Positions 54,208 to 63,400 of a DNA stretch of 64,000 nt are shown in pieces. The first letter of the stretch is position 1; each line of letters starts with the position of its first letter. The translations under genes and the position numbers were made by a program. This DNA comes from Pedobacter sp. JY14-1 (lineage in GTDB: Bacteria > Bacteroidota > Bacteroidia > Sphingobacteriales > Sphingobacteriaceae): assembly GCF_029269825.1 (NCBI RefSeq), contig NZ_JARJHU010000008.1, positions 248,001 to 312,000 of the forward strand, given 5' to 3'. The notes below the pieces were generated by a model. It did no database searches. It had not been told where the DNA came from and saw only the letters and a list, made by a program, of their open reading frames with translations.

Positions 54208-56576
54208 TTCTTCTTAAATATTCGTTCAAAAAAGCCCTTCTTTACCGGCTGCGCCTCATAACCATAGCCATAGCCAAATCCGTAACCATAACCGTAACTC
54301 GATGAATCCTTCACGTCATTGACCAGGATCGCGATGCGTTTCATCTTCTGGTTCGCATAAATATCCTGCGGGATCACCATCTGTTCCCGGTAGGTATACC
54401 CCTGCCTGACCACATATAAAGTAAGGTCTGCATGTTTGCTCAGCAGCTGGGCGTCAGTAACCATCCCGACAGGAGGCGCATCCATGATGATATGGTCGAA
54501 ATGCGCGTTGAGGTACTGCATCAGTTCATCCGTACGCTCACCTACGATGATCTCAGCCGGATTTGGCGGAAGGTTACCCGAACTGATCACAAAAAGGTTA
54601 TGATGGATACCCGATGGCTTTACAATTTTTTCCGGTGAAAGCTGCTTGTTGACCACATAGTTCGTAAAGCCGAAATCATTTTTCATGTTCAGCTTATTCG
54701 ATAAATTGGGCCGCCTCAGGTCCATCTCCATCACGACCACCTTTTTCCCCGAAATGGCCAGTACCGTAGCCAGGTTCAGCGAAATAAAAGACTTGCCTTC
54801 GCCCGACATACTGGAAGTCATCAGGATGTTCTGCTCCTCCCCTTTGAGGAAAAACGACAGGTTGGTTCTTAAGGCCCTGAACTGCTCGGCGATCGGTGTC
54901 CTGGAATCCTGGGTGACAATGATCGTACTGTTGTACTCCGCACTATGTCCGATCTCTGCAATGATCGGTACCTTTGTATGGTTCTGTATCTGCGTCCTCG
55001 ACATGATCCGGTTGTTCAGCTTGTCCCGGGTCAGGATCACGCCAACCGGTATCAGCAACCCCATGATCACCGCATACCCATAGATATTTCTCTTCAGCGG
55101 GCTTACCGGCCCCCTGGAAACCGGCGGCTCAATGACACGGCAATTGGAAATATTGGAGGTTTTGGAAATTGCGGTTTCCTCGCGCTTCTGCAGCAAAAAC
55201 ACGTACAGGTCCTGCTTGATCTGCTGCTGTCTCGACAAATCCAGGTAAGTCCGCTCCACGGCAGGCACCCTTCTTACCTGGCCGGCAATGGTATTTGACT
55301 TAGACAACACCCTGCTCCTGGTAATTTCCAGCGAGCGTTTCATTCCCTTAAGGCTGGACAGCATATCTGCCCTTGCACTTTGAATCTGCGCGTTCAGGTT
55401 TTGCATATAAGGGTTGGCATCCGTCTGCGTAAGACTATTGCGTTCCTTTTCCAGGACAATCGTGTTATACCTGTCAATCAGGGCCGAAAAGCCGGGATCG
55501 TCCAGCAGGGCCCCGCTCGGCACGATACGTTCTGCCGGATTAGCCCCCGAAAGATATTGCTCCAGCGAATTCAGCACACTCAACTGAGTCTCCGTCTTGC
55601 CGAGGTCATCGACAGACTCCTTGGTAGAAGAAATCAGCTGGCTGGCCTGCGCCGATATATCTGCGATCTGGTTCCGCTGCTTGAAACTCTGTACATTTCC
55701 CTCAATATTACCCAGCTCCTCACCCACATAGATCAGCCTGTTCTCTATAAATGCAATGGTACTGTCCGCTATCCTGTTCTTGTCAGACAATGCACTCTCC
55801 TGGTAAGCTTCGATCAGTTTGTTCAGGATATCTTCCGATTTTTTGGGGACTTCACCCATGAAATTCATGGACAGGATCTTTACCATTGGTATCGGGATCT
55901 CTACCCCCAGGTTCTCCATGAAGTCGTCAACAGTTTCCCTCAGGGTTTTAACCTCCACCGTATATACCTGGCCAGGCGCGGCCCTTCCATATCCCCTTTC
56001 CACGATCACTTTAGACCCGCCGGGAATGGTAAACTGCTGATAGAGGTTCACCTCCCGGTCATAATCCTCACCGGTAAGTTCAACTTCACCGGAAATACTC
56101 ACCTTATTGCCGTTAAGGGTCACTTCCATCGTCTGGGCGATGATGCTGTCAGGCGAACTGAGCACCGTGAGTTTAAACGGAGAAGTATCGTATAGCTCTA
56201 CAAGCCTCACATTCCCGTTATGGAAATAGCTGATGTAGGTCTTCAGTTCCCTGACCACACGCTGCATCAGTACCCTAGTCCTGAACACTTCCGCCTCGGC
56301 CTCGGCGCTGTTCGCAATACCAAACCTGCCACCCAATGCTTTGGACAGGGCATCATCTCCGGGAGTCGGAGCCTTATCTTCGGTGATCAGTATCTTTGAG
56401 CCCGTCGCATAAGTAGGTGATGTATACCTGATGTATAAAAACCCGATCAGCAGACAGATAACCAGTGAGATGATAAACCAGTACCAGTTGGCGATCAGCC
56501 TGGACAGCATTTGTTTCAGACTAACCTGGCTCTTTTCTGCAAAAAACTCATCCTGGGATGCTCCTCTATTGCTCAT
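54204..56576 (-). CDS. wzc: Wzc-like polysaccharide co-polymerase and tyrosine autokinase
   Basis: 790 residues. A first membrane helix (WYWFIISLVICLLIGFLYI, about 31-50) opens the Wzz periplasmic domain; coiled coil and GNVR region follow (QQIKQDLYVFLLQKREE), then a second helix (NIYGYAVIMGLLIPVGVIL). The cytoplasmic BY-kinase has Walker A near residue 590 (SSMSGEGKSFISLN), Walker A' (VVMEMDLRRPN) and Walker B (HIIMDAPPVG). The C-terminus is a tyrosine cluster (SSYGYGYGFGYGYGYE), the usual autophosphorylation site. It controls chain length and export with Wza, and follows wza after 22 bases. Confidence 0.96.
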   Translation of the reverse strand: MSNRGASQDEFFAEKSQVSLKQMLSRLIANWYWFIISLVICLLIGFLYIRYTSPTYATGSKILITEDKAPTPGDDALSKALGGRFGIANSAEAEAEVFRTRVLMQRVVRELKTYISYFHNGNVRLVELYDTSPFKLTVLSSPDSIIAQTMEVTLNGNKVSISGEVELTGEDYDREVNLYQQFTIPGGSKVIVERGYGRAAPGQVYTVEVKTLRETVDDFMENLGVEIPIPMVKILSMNFMGEVPKKSEDILNKLIEAYQESALSDKNRIADSTIAFIENRLIYVGEELGNIEGNVQSFKQRNQIADISAQASQLISSTKESVDDLGKTETQLSVLNSLEQYLSGANPAERIVPSGALLDDPGFSALIDRYNTIVLEKERNSLTQTDANPYMQNLNAQIQSARADMLSSLKGMKRSLEITRSRVLSKSNTIAGQVRRVPAVERTYLDLSRQQQIKQDLYVFLLQKREETAISKTSNISNCRVIEPPVSRGPVSPLKRNIYGYAVIMGLLIPVGVILTRDKLNNRIMSRTQIQNHTKVPIIAEIGHSAEYNSTIIVTQDSRTPIAEQFRALRTNLSFFLKGEEQNILMTSSMSGEGKSFISLNLATVLAISGKKVVVMEMDLRRPNLSNKLNMKNDFGFTNYVVNKQLSPEKIVKPSGIHHNLFVISSGNLPPNPAEIIVGERTDELMQYLNAHFDHIIMDAPPVGMVTDAQLLSKHADLTLYVVRQGYTYREQMVIPQDIYANQKMKRIAILVNDVKDSSSYGYGYGFGYGYGYEAQPVKKGFFERIFKKK

Positions 56577-56598
56577 TTTGTCAGTTTTTGAGTGGTGT

Positions 56599-57387
56599 CT
56601 ATAATCTCGCTATGGCGGTAACGATCAGCGTAGCCACTCCAAGCGCAATGGATATATACTGGAACTTAGGGGCATTATTGGTGGCCACCTTAGCCTTGTT
56701 CGGCTCCACATACAGCACATCATTTTGTTTCAGGTAGAAGTAGGGCGATGCCATCAGTTCAGAAGAGTTCAGGTTAAGCCTGGCAATTTCCTTATAGGAA
56801 CCATTGTTCCGGATGAGCATCACATCATCCCGCTTTCCGTAAATGGTCAGGTCCCCGGCCAGCGATATGGCATCCAGTACCGTGATGCGTTCGTTTGGAA
56901 TGGTATAGGAAGCAGGCTTGGCCACCTCACCCAATACCGTGATCTTAAAATTCGCAAAGCGCACCTGGATCGTCGGGTTCTTATAATAAGTAGCGGCCTT
57001 CTTGCGGATCACCTCCTTGGCATCGGCCGTCGTCAGGCCCGCAACCTTAACCATGCCCAGCATCGGCATCTCGATGAAGCCATCACGGTCAACCAGGAAG
57101 CCGTTCATCGCCGCATCCGGGCCGTTTCCCGAAGGTATGGCGGCTGGCAGGCCGCCCTGGTTCAGTGCAGTGGTCGATCTTGGGTCTATCGTCTGGATGT
57201 TCACCGACAGGATATCATCCGTCTGGATCAGCGGTTCATAATATTCCGCAGACGCCTTATGGCTCACATCCGCCTTGCTTACATCCGCAAAGTATGCAGT
57301 CTTCTTACCAGTTGCACAGGAACAAAAAGAGAGCGTGTACAGCGTTACAAAAAGAGAGGCACAGTACCTGAGTAGTTGTTTATTCAT
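56599..57387 (-). CDS. wza: Wza-like polysaccharide export outer-membrane lipoprotein
   Basis: 262 residues from MNKQLLRYCASLFVTLYTLS; the ORF extends 14 codons upstream but lacks a signal there. The lipobox FCSC gives lipidation at the second Cys. The polysaccharide-export domain (LIQTDDILSVNIQTIDPRST) is followed by a SLBB domain (FANFKITVLGEVAKPASYTI), and a membrane helix ends the protein (YISIALGVATLIVTAIARL). It should form the outer-membrane exit pore with Wzc below. It is the first gene of the exopolysaccharide operon. Confidence 0.94.
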   Translation of the reverse strand: MNKQLLRYCASLFVTLYTLSFCSCATGKKTAYFADVSKADVSHKASAEYYEPLIQTDDILSVNIQTIDPRSTTALNQGGLPAAIPSGNGPDAAMNGFLVDRDGFIEMPMLGMVKVAGLTTADAKEVIRKKAATYYKNPTIQVRFANFKITVLGEVAKPASYTIPNERITVLDAISLAGDLTIYGKRDDVMLIRNNGSYKEIARLNLNSSELMASPYFYLKQNDVLYVEPNKAKVATNNAPKFQYISIALGVATLIVTAIARL

Positions 57388-57659
57388 ATGTTTATTTAAA
57401 ACCGTATCATATTCCAAGTCGTAAGACAAGGTTTTTAATCATACTCCTTTTCTCACGTTAAGTATGTATGAGGCACCGTAGCGTTAACAGTGTCTCAGAA
57501 GGCCTTTCAAGCACATCAACCCAAAGTTATAATATCGTCCGTCCCAAGGCACAAAGCGCCCCTGAACACGCCCAAAATGAACGGAATGAACAAATGAAGA
57601 CCCCAAAGCATCCAGTATTTTCGCCTCGTTCCTGAAATAGATATCAGTAGCGCTCGTAT
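57388..57659. promoter_or_regulatory. Divergent control region of the exopolysaccharide operon
   Basis: The longest gap in the window, 272 bases, between wza (-) and a membrane acyltransferase (+). On the minus strand TAACTTTG (57529-57522) matches TAnnTTTG exactly, with TTG 22 bases upstream (57554-57552); transcription would start near 57515, leaving a wza leader of about 128 bases. In that leader a hairpin is possible between GAGGCACCGT (57470-57479) and ACAGTGTCTC (57487-57496), with nine of ten pairs, one of them G-U. No U run follows. Nothing else is recognised here. Confidence 0.5.
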
Positions 57660-58637
57660 ATGTCAAGACCGTCAAAAATAACCGTAGTAGAAGCCCTCCG
57701 GGGCCTGGCCGTCACCGCCGTCTGCTTCGCCCATTTCGGAAAGCCGGCAGGTACCGGGGGAACATTCCCTGAAATGTTTGCCGCTATGGAAGTTTACTTT
57801 CGCTTTGCCGTCCATATATTCTTCCTGATCTCCGGATTTGTGATCACCTATAGCATGCACATGGGGAAATATGAGCTGAACGATTATTTCACCTTTATTT
57901 CCAAACGTTTCCTCAGGCTACACCCCCCTTACCTTGCCGCACTGGCCATCAGCCTCATTATTGCTGCAATTTCTTACCACTACCGCCACCTGCCCAATCC
58001 CGAAACACCACTTTCCATAGTTAAGAGCCTTTTCTTTCTTCATGCCCCAAGCGCAAACCCCGTATTCTGGACACTGAAGATCGAGGCACAGTTCTACCTG
58101 TTCATCGGGCTTTTTTTTCCATTGCTCAACAAATTTCCAAAAGCGACGCTTCTGGTCAGCCTTCCGCTTTTTCTGTTCCTGTCCCGGTACCTTGGCCCCG
58201 CATGCCTGGATATGCTCACGTGGATGCCCTTCTTTCTGACTGGCATTATCGGCTTCAGGATATACATACAAAACACAGACAGCCACCTGGAGTATTTTCT
58301 CCTCGGTCTCCTGATCGTCTTTTCTTTCCTGTTTTACGGGACCGGCGAAGCACTTACCGCAGCAGCGACCCTGTTGCTGATGCTCGGGTACAGACAACCT
58401 GTCCACTCCGCGCTTACCTTCCTTGGCGAGATCTCCTATTCCCTGTACCTCATCCACTTTCCCATAGGCATCAAGTTCATTAACCTGCTGCAGCGTTACA
58501 CCGCGCCGGGGCTCAACTGGCTGCTGTTCATCGGTGCCAGTTTACTTAGCTTCTGCTGCGCGCTGCTCTTCTGGAGATACATCGAGAAACCCTCCGCCAA
58601 ACTTTCAAAAAAAGTAAAATATGTCAGGGCAAGATAG
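57660..58637 (+). CDS. Membrane O-acyltransferase (acyltransferase-3 family)
   Basis: 325 residues with about 10 helices. The family motif is at the start: VVEALRGLAVTAVCFAHFGK, where RGLA and the His are conserved, and RFLRLHPPYLAALAISLIIA follows the second helix. It moves acyl groups to sugars at the periplasmic face of the inner membrane, as in OafA and WcaH-like O-acetylation. It diverges from the exopolysaccharide operon, which suggests its substrate is that polymer. It overlaps the next acyltransferase by 17 bases. Confidence 0.88.
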   Translation: MSRPSKITVVEALRGLAVTAVCFAHFGKPAGTGGTFPEMFAAMEVYFRFAVHIFFLISGFVITYSMHMGKYELNDYFTFISKRFLRLHPPYLAALAISLIIAAISYHYRHLPNPETPLSIVKSLFFLHAPSANPVFWTLKIEAQFYLFIGLFFPLLNKFPKATLLVSLPLFLFLSRYLGPACLDMLTWMPFFLTGIIGFRIYIQNTDSHLEYFLLGLLIVFSFLFYGTGEALTAAATLLLMLGYRQPVHSALTFLGEISYSLYLIHFPIGIKFINLLQRYTAPGLNWLLFIGASLLSFCCALLFWRYIEKPSAKLSKKVKYVRAR

Positions 58638-59712
58638 GATCAGGAGCCTCGACGGCATCCGCGGCACCTTTATCATCATGGTGCTCATCGCCCATGTTTT
58701 TGAGACCACCCCGGTATTCAAGGCCAGTTACCGGGAACTGGTCTACTACATCTCCGGATTCGGGCATATGGGCGTCAGGATATTCTTTGTCATGAGCGGC
58801 TACCTCATCACCCGTCTGCTCATCAGGGAGCAGGAAAAAACCGGAAAAGTGAGCCTGAAAGACTTCTACATCCGCAGGATGTTCCGCATCTTCCCCACCT
58901 TTTTCCTTTATATTTTTGTAATCCTTGTACTGAAATGGACCCTTATTCCTGATATTTTCAGCAATTACTCACTCATCCTTTTCGCGTCCTTCTACCTCTG
59001 GAACTACAAGCACCTTTTCATCGGCAACCTGGACGGTATCGATAAAGGCACCTGGTTCATGGGACACTTCTGGTCGCTGTCCATGGAAGAGCAATTCTAC
59101 CTGCTCTGGCCGGTTACCTTTGTTAAGCTCAGCACCAGGACGCTCATCAGGGCAGTCCTGATCCTGATTTCCGTCATGCCCCTGCTGAGGGTCGCTACCT
59201 TCCTGTTCCTTCCGGGCAGCAGGCCCCATGTCAGCGAGATGCTGCACACAGGTGGCGACGCCATTCTTACCGGTTGTCTGGCCGCATTACTGGAACAACT
59301 GCCCGGTTTCCGCGAAAAATATCTCCGGTATGTAGAAGACAAAAGGCTTATTGCCGCCGTCGCCTGCTTTCTGTTTATCGTTTCTCCCCTGCTCACCTGG
59401 TACGGGCAGGCGGCTTACAACCTCACCATAGGCATTACCCTCAACAACTTTAGCATCATGTTCCTGCTGTACTGGGCGATGTATGTCCCTTCCGGGCCCG
59501 CAGACTTTTTCAACACTCCTGTAATATCCCGCCTGGGGATCGCCTCTTATTCCCTGTATGTATGGCAGCAATTGTTCCTGACCGACAAGAACGATCTCTG
59601 GGTCAACAGATTTCCCCAGAACCTCTTCGTCGCCATCGGTATCGGCCTGGCCTCACATTACCTGGTAGAAAAACCTATACTCAGACTCAAGGACCGTTTC
59701 AAACGGGTCTGA
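58621..59712 (+). CDS. Membrane O-acyltransferase (acyltransferase-3 / OafA type)
   Basis: 363 residues. The start RIRSLDGIRGTFIIMVLIAH carries the conserved Arg and His, and RRMFRIFPTFFLYIFVIL and WFMGHFWSLSMEEQFYLLWP are strong OafA/YrhL signatures. About 10 helices. No C-terminal SGNH domain is present. It overlaps the upstream acyltransferase by 17 bases, so both are made together. It ends 18 bases before the convergent methyltransferase gene. Confidence 0.92.
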   Translation: MSGQDRIRSLDGIRGTFIIMVLIAHVFETTPVFKASYRELVYYISGFGHMGVRIFFVMSGYLITRLLIREQEKTGKVSLKDFYIRRMFRIFPTFFLYIFVILVLKWTLIPDIFSNYSLILFASFYLWNYKHLFIGNLDGIDKGTWFMGHFWSLSMEEQFYLLWPVTFVKLSTRTLIRAVLILISVMPLLRVATFLFLPGSRPHVSEMLHTGGDAILTGCLAALLEQLPGFREKYLRYVEDKRLIAAVACFLFIVSPLLTWYGQAAYNLTIGITLNNFSIMFLLYWAMYVPSGPADFFNTPVISRLGIASYSLYVWQQLFLTDKNDLWVNRFPQNLFVAIGIGLASHYLVEKPILRLKDRFKRV

Positions 59713-59730
59713 AGATGAAAAGGTGCAATG

Positions 59731-60408
59731 TTAAGCACCCGCGGGCACAACAACAAAGGTATTGATCGCCGCATGAAGTCCGGCAATGTATTCACGCATC
59801 GAATAAATCGTCTCCGTAACCCGGCAGTTGAACGGTGGCTGGTCCAGGTAAACCCCCGACATCTTCTCGCCGCGGATCGACGCCCCCGTTTCCTTATCCA
59901 GGTTAGGTACTATCTGCGTACCGTAAAATGAGGCGGGCTGGTGCTCCGAAACGATCACATAACGGTAGTTACCAAACTTCCTGACGATCTGTAAAATGGA
60001 CGCATTGCTCAGGTGCTGCAAAACCTGCCTGATGATCAGCAGGTCTCCCGGCGCAATCGCTGCGGTACAGGCATCCGCACAGAAAAATCTTACTGAAGGC
60101 CCCGAAAATTCCTGCTGGTTGCGCTCAATCAGCCCTTCCACCACATCATAACCGGTATAATCCACTGCATGCCCGGCCCGGGCCGCAAGCGCCAGTATCT
60201 GACTGCTGACATTGAAATCACCACAGCCGATCTCAACTACACTTTGGATATCATTCGAGGTAATAAAACCGGCGATCGTCTTCGCATAACCCCGGACATG
60301 TGCATTGTGAGAGCCGGAACCGGAATAATATTTTCCCTTACTGCCACCCCAGAGGTTCTGGTCATAGATCCGGGTAAAGATCTGTGAATTTTCGTTAGCG
60401 TTATCCAT
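59731..60408 (-). CDS. Class I SAM-dependent methyltransferase
   Basis: 225 residues. The SAM-binding motif I is VVEIGCGDFNVSSQILALAA; a motif II acidic residue lies in DYTGYDVVEGLIERN and the Asp-rich FFCADACTAAIAPGDL follows. LLIIRQVLQHLSNASILQIV resembles motif IV/post-motif of small-molecule methyltransferases. The substrate is unknown; proximity to the exopolysaccharide genes suggests sugar methylation, but that is only a guess. It follows the CheR-kinase gene after 20 bases on the same strand and may share its transcript. Confidence 0.82.
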   Translation of the reverse strand: MDNANENSQIFTRIYDQNLWGGSKGKYYSGSGSHNAHVRGYAKTIAGFITSNDIQSVVEIGCGDFNVSSQILALAARAGHAVDYTGYDVVEGLIERNQQEFSGPSVRFFCADACTAAIAPGDLLIIRQVLQHLSNASILQIVRKFGNYRYVIVSEHQPASFYGTQIVPNLDKETGASIRGEKMSGVYLDQPPFNCRVTETIYSMREYIAGLHAAINTFVVVPAGA

Positions 60409-60428
60409 CAGGCCGAAGATACTAAAAA

Positions 60429-63400
60429 CTAAATATTACCCGCCACCTTCAGCTCGAACCAGAACTCAGAGCCTTCATCCTCCTTACTCTCTACGCCAAT
60501 GTTTCCTTCGTGACGGGCCATGATCTCTGCCGAGATGTACAACCCGAGCCCGAGTCCGCCAAACTTAAAGGTAGTATCGTGCACACGGAAGAACCGGTCA
60601 AAGACATGGTCTACCTTATCCCTGGGGATACCAATCCCGAAATCACGCACGGAAACCCGTACCACATCCCCCTGAACTCGGGTAAATACCTCTACCCGCT
60701 GCACATTCGGCGAGTACTTGATCGCGTTCGACAAGAAATTGTTCAGTACCTGTTCAATCCTGCGCTGGTCTGCTTCCACCAGTACATCATCCAGGTGTAC
60801 AAGTACAATATCGTATCCCGACGTATTCCGCATGTCCTCCACACATTCCTCAATCATTTTCTTCATGCTGAAATGCACGTAATCAAACGCCATTTTGCCG
60901 GCCTGTATCCGGGTCACATCCAGCAAGTCGGCCACCAGGGAAGTCAGGTTGTCTACCTGCCGGTTCGCCTTGTCGATATAAGTCCTCAGCCCCGAGGCAT
61001 TCGGCTCTGCGCTGCAAAGCCGCAGTGCGAGCTGCAGGAAGCCCTTGATACTGGTTACCGGGGTTTTCAGCTCATGACTGGCAATGCTCAGGAACTCGTC
61101 CTTCTTCTGCTGCGCCTTTACCATATCCGTCACGTCAAAACCAAAGAACGCGATACCGTCGATCTCTTCGTCAGCCGTGTAGACCGGCGTAAACGTAAAA
61201 TCAAACCAGCGCTCCTCCTCACTGCCGGGACGGTGCAGCGGAAAAGCCCGCCATACTTCCGGTTCTCCTGTTTTCAGCACTTTCTGTTCCAGTTCGGCCA
61301 GGCCAGGATGCATCTCCCAGCCGGCTTCCAGCGAGGATTTGCCGATATAGTCGCGGTTCCCGTAAAACTCCGCAAAGGCATTGTTCACGAATTCATAGAC
61401 CAGGCCGGCACCCCTGCGGATGCTGATCAGTGCGGGCGCACTTTTAAAGATGCGGTTAAACTCATCCTGCTGCTGCTTGACCTGTTTCTGTGCGTTGACC
61501 AGGCTGGTGATGTCGATCATAGAGCCGATCACCCTGAAGGGCACGCCAAAATCATCCTTCATAATCGTGCCCCTGTCCAGGATCGTTGCGTAGTTGCCGT
61601 CCGCCTTGCAGAAACGGTACTGCTCCGACCATTGCGCGGCACCGGAATTGATCGCATGAAAAATGCTCTCCTCTACGCCACTTCTGTCATCAGGATGAAT
61701 GTGTGAAAACCAGAAACCGATGGAACCGGTTTCTTTCGAATGCCCGTATCCAAACATCTTTTCCAGGTTCTCGCTGCGCCACATTTTGTTGTCTGCCAGC
61801 GTCCAGTCCCATACCGTATCGTTTGTCGCCCTGGACACCTGCATGAAACGCTCCTCACTTTCAGACAGCTTCCGGGTACGCTCCATTACCTTCAGTTCCA
61901 GTTCCGCATTTAACTTCCGGAGACTCTCCCGGGCAGAGATCAGTTCGTTATAGTTCTTCCTCAGCTTACGGTCGGCTGCCTTCTGATCGGTAATATCCGT
62001 TATGGTCGCAGCAAAACCATCTGCCATCTTTACCGCCACCAGGTGGAACCAGCGCGCATCACCTATTACAAATTCTGTCTCTACAGGCACCCCCTTTTCC
62101 ACCAGGCTAATGTACCGGTTGAACAGGTTACCCTCTACCAGCTCAGGCAGCTGCTTCACGAGTGAAGCGCCCGAAAGTTCACCTTCGGTCCTGTGCAGCA
62201 GCGTCAACGCAGTCTCATTATGGGCCAGACACTTAAAGTCCACGATAAAGTGATCATGGTTGCGCACCGCAGAGAAGGCAAGTATCCCGCTCAGGCTGGC
62301 GTTGAACACCCCGGTGATCATGTTGTTCAACGCAGTGATGCTGGTAATGTCCACAAAAGTGACCACCACCCCATCCTTCCGCATATCCTTACGTACATAA
62401 GGCATGATCCGCATCAGGCTCCGTTTACCATTCACCAGCTGCACCTCTTTTTCTACCACCCGTCCCGTCAGCAGCACAGCCTTTACGTCCGTCGTGAGGT
62501 TCTCAGAAACAATATTGTTGGAGATCTGCTCTATCGAACGTCCTATGTCCGCTTCGATCAGGTTTACCATACTGACCGCTGCAGGGTTAAACTTACGGAT
62601 GACGAGCGTGGCGTCCAGGAAAACCTGCCCGATATCCGTGCTTCTGAAATAATTGTCCAGATCATCGTTCAGTTCCTGAAGTTCCCTGATCTTCAGCTGG
62701 TGTTCGGTATTCAGGGTATGTAGTTCCTCGTTCAGCGACTGTAATTCTTCGTTGTTCGATTGCAGTTCCTCATTCGCAGAAAGCAGCTCCTCATTGGCAG
62801 ACTGCAGCTCCTCGTTCGTGGTCTCCATTTCCTCCACCGCAAGCTGCAGGTTACTCCTGGTCTCGTTGAGCTCGGCCTCCAGCTCAAATACATATTCGGT
62901 CTGATGTTCTTCCGACAAGGGCACCAGGTCCTGTTCCTCGCGGGTGTTCAGCACCTCGCCAGGCGCCTCGCTGAATACCACCATAGTCAGCCCGTCGCCG
63001 TTTTCAGGAGGTTGCACGGACAAGTTTACCAACCGCTCCTCCCCACCGCGCTGCAGCCTGATCCGGCCCAGGTGTACAGGTAACTGTTCCTTCCATGCCT
63101 TCCGCAAGGCTGTGTTGAGCAATACAGAAACCGTCTTCGGCACCATCAGCAGCAGGTTCAACTCCACTTTTTGAGACGGCAAAGACAGGTACCTGCCATA
63201 GTCCCCGACCGATTCCCTGATGATATAGCCTTTATCGATCAATATCCCGGCATATCCCAGGTGCGCCGTCAGGAACTTGTTAAAGCGCCCCTGCGCCGGA
63301 TGCTCCTCGGGCTCCGATGCCTTGTGTTTCCCTTTGTCAGCCTGCGAAAGCATTCTTCCCGAGGTACTGTAGGTATTGAAGGCCGCATAGTTCACCACGC

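Noticed and set aside
54204-54302. Short repeats in the DNA of the wzc tail
   Set aside because: They encode the Tyr/Gly cluster common to BY-kinases and are explained by the protein sequence.
57484-57675. 63-residue frame in the exopolysaccharide control region
   Set aside because: It crosses the candidate wza promoter and the start of the acyltransferase gene, and has no recognisable features.
60510-61706. 398-residue open frame on the plus strand opposite the CheR-kinase gene
   Set aside because: It mirrors the kinase coding sequence and shows no protein family features.
62640-62900. Repeat-like DNA in the CheR-kinase gene
   Set aside because: It codes for the NEELxS coiled-coil repeats typical of this family rather than a mobile or CRISPR repeat.
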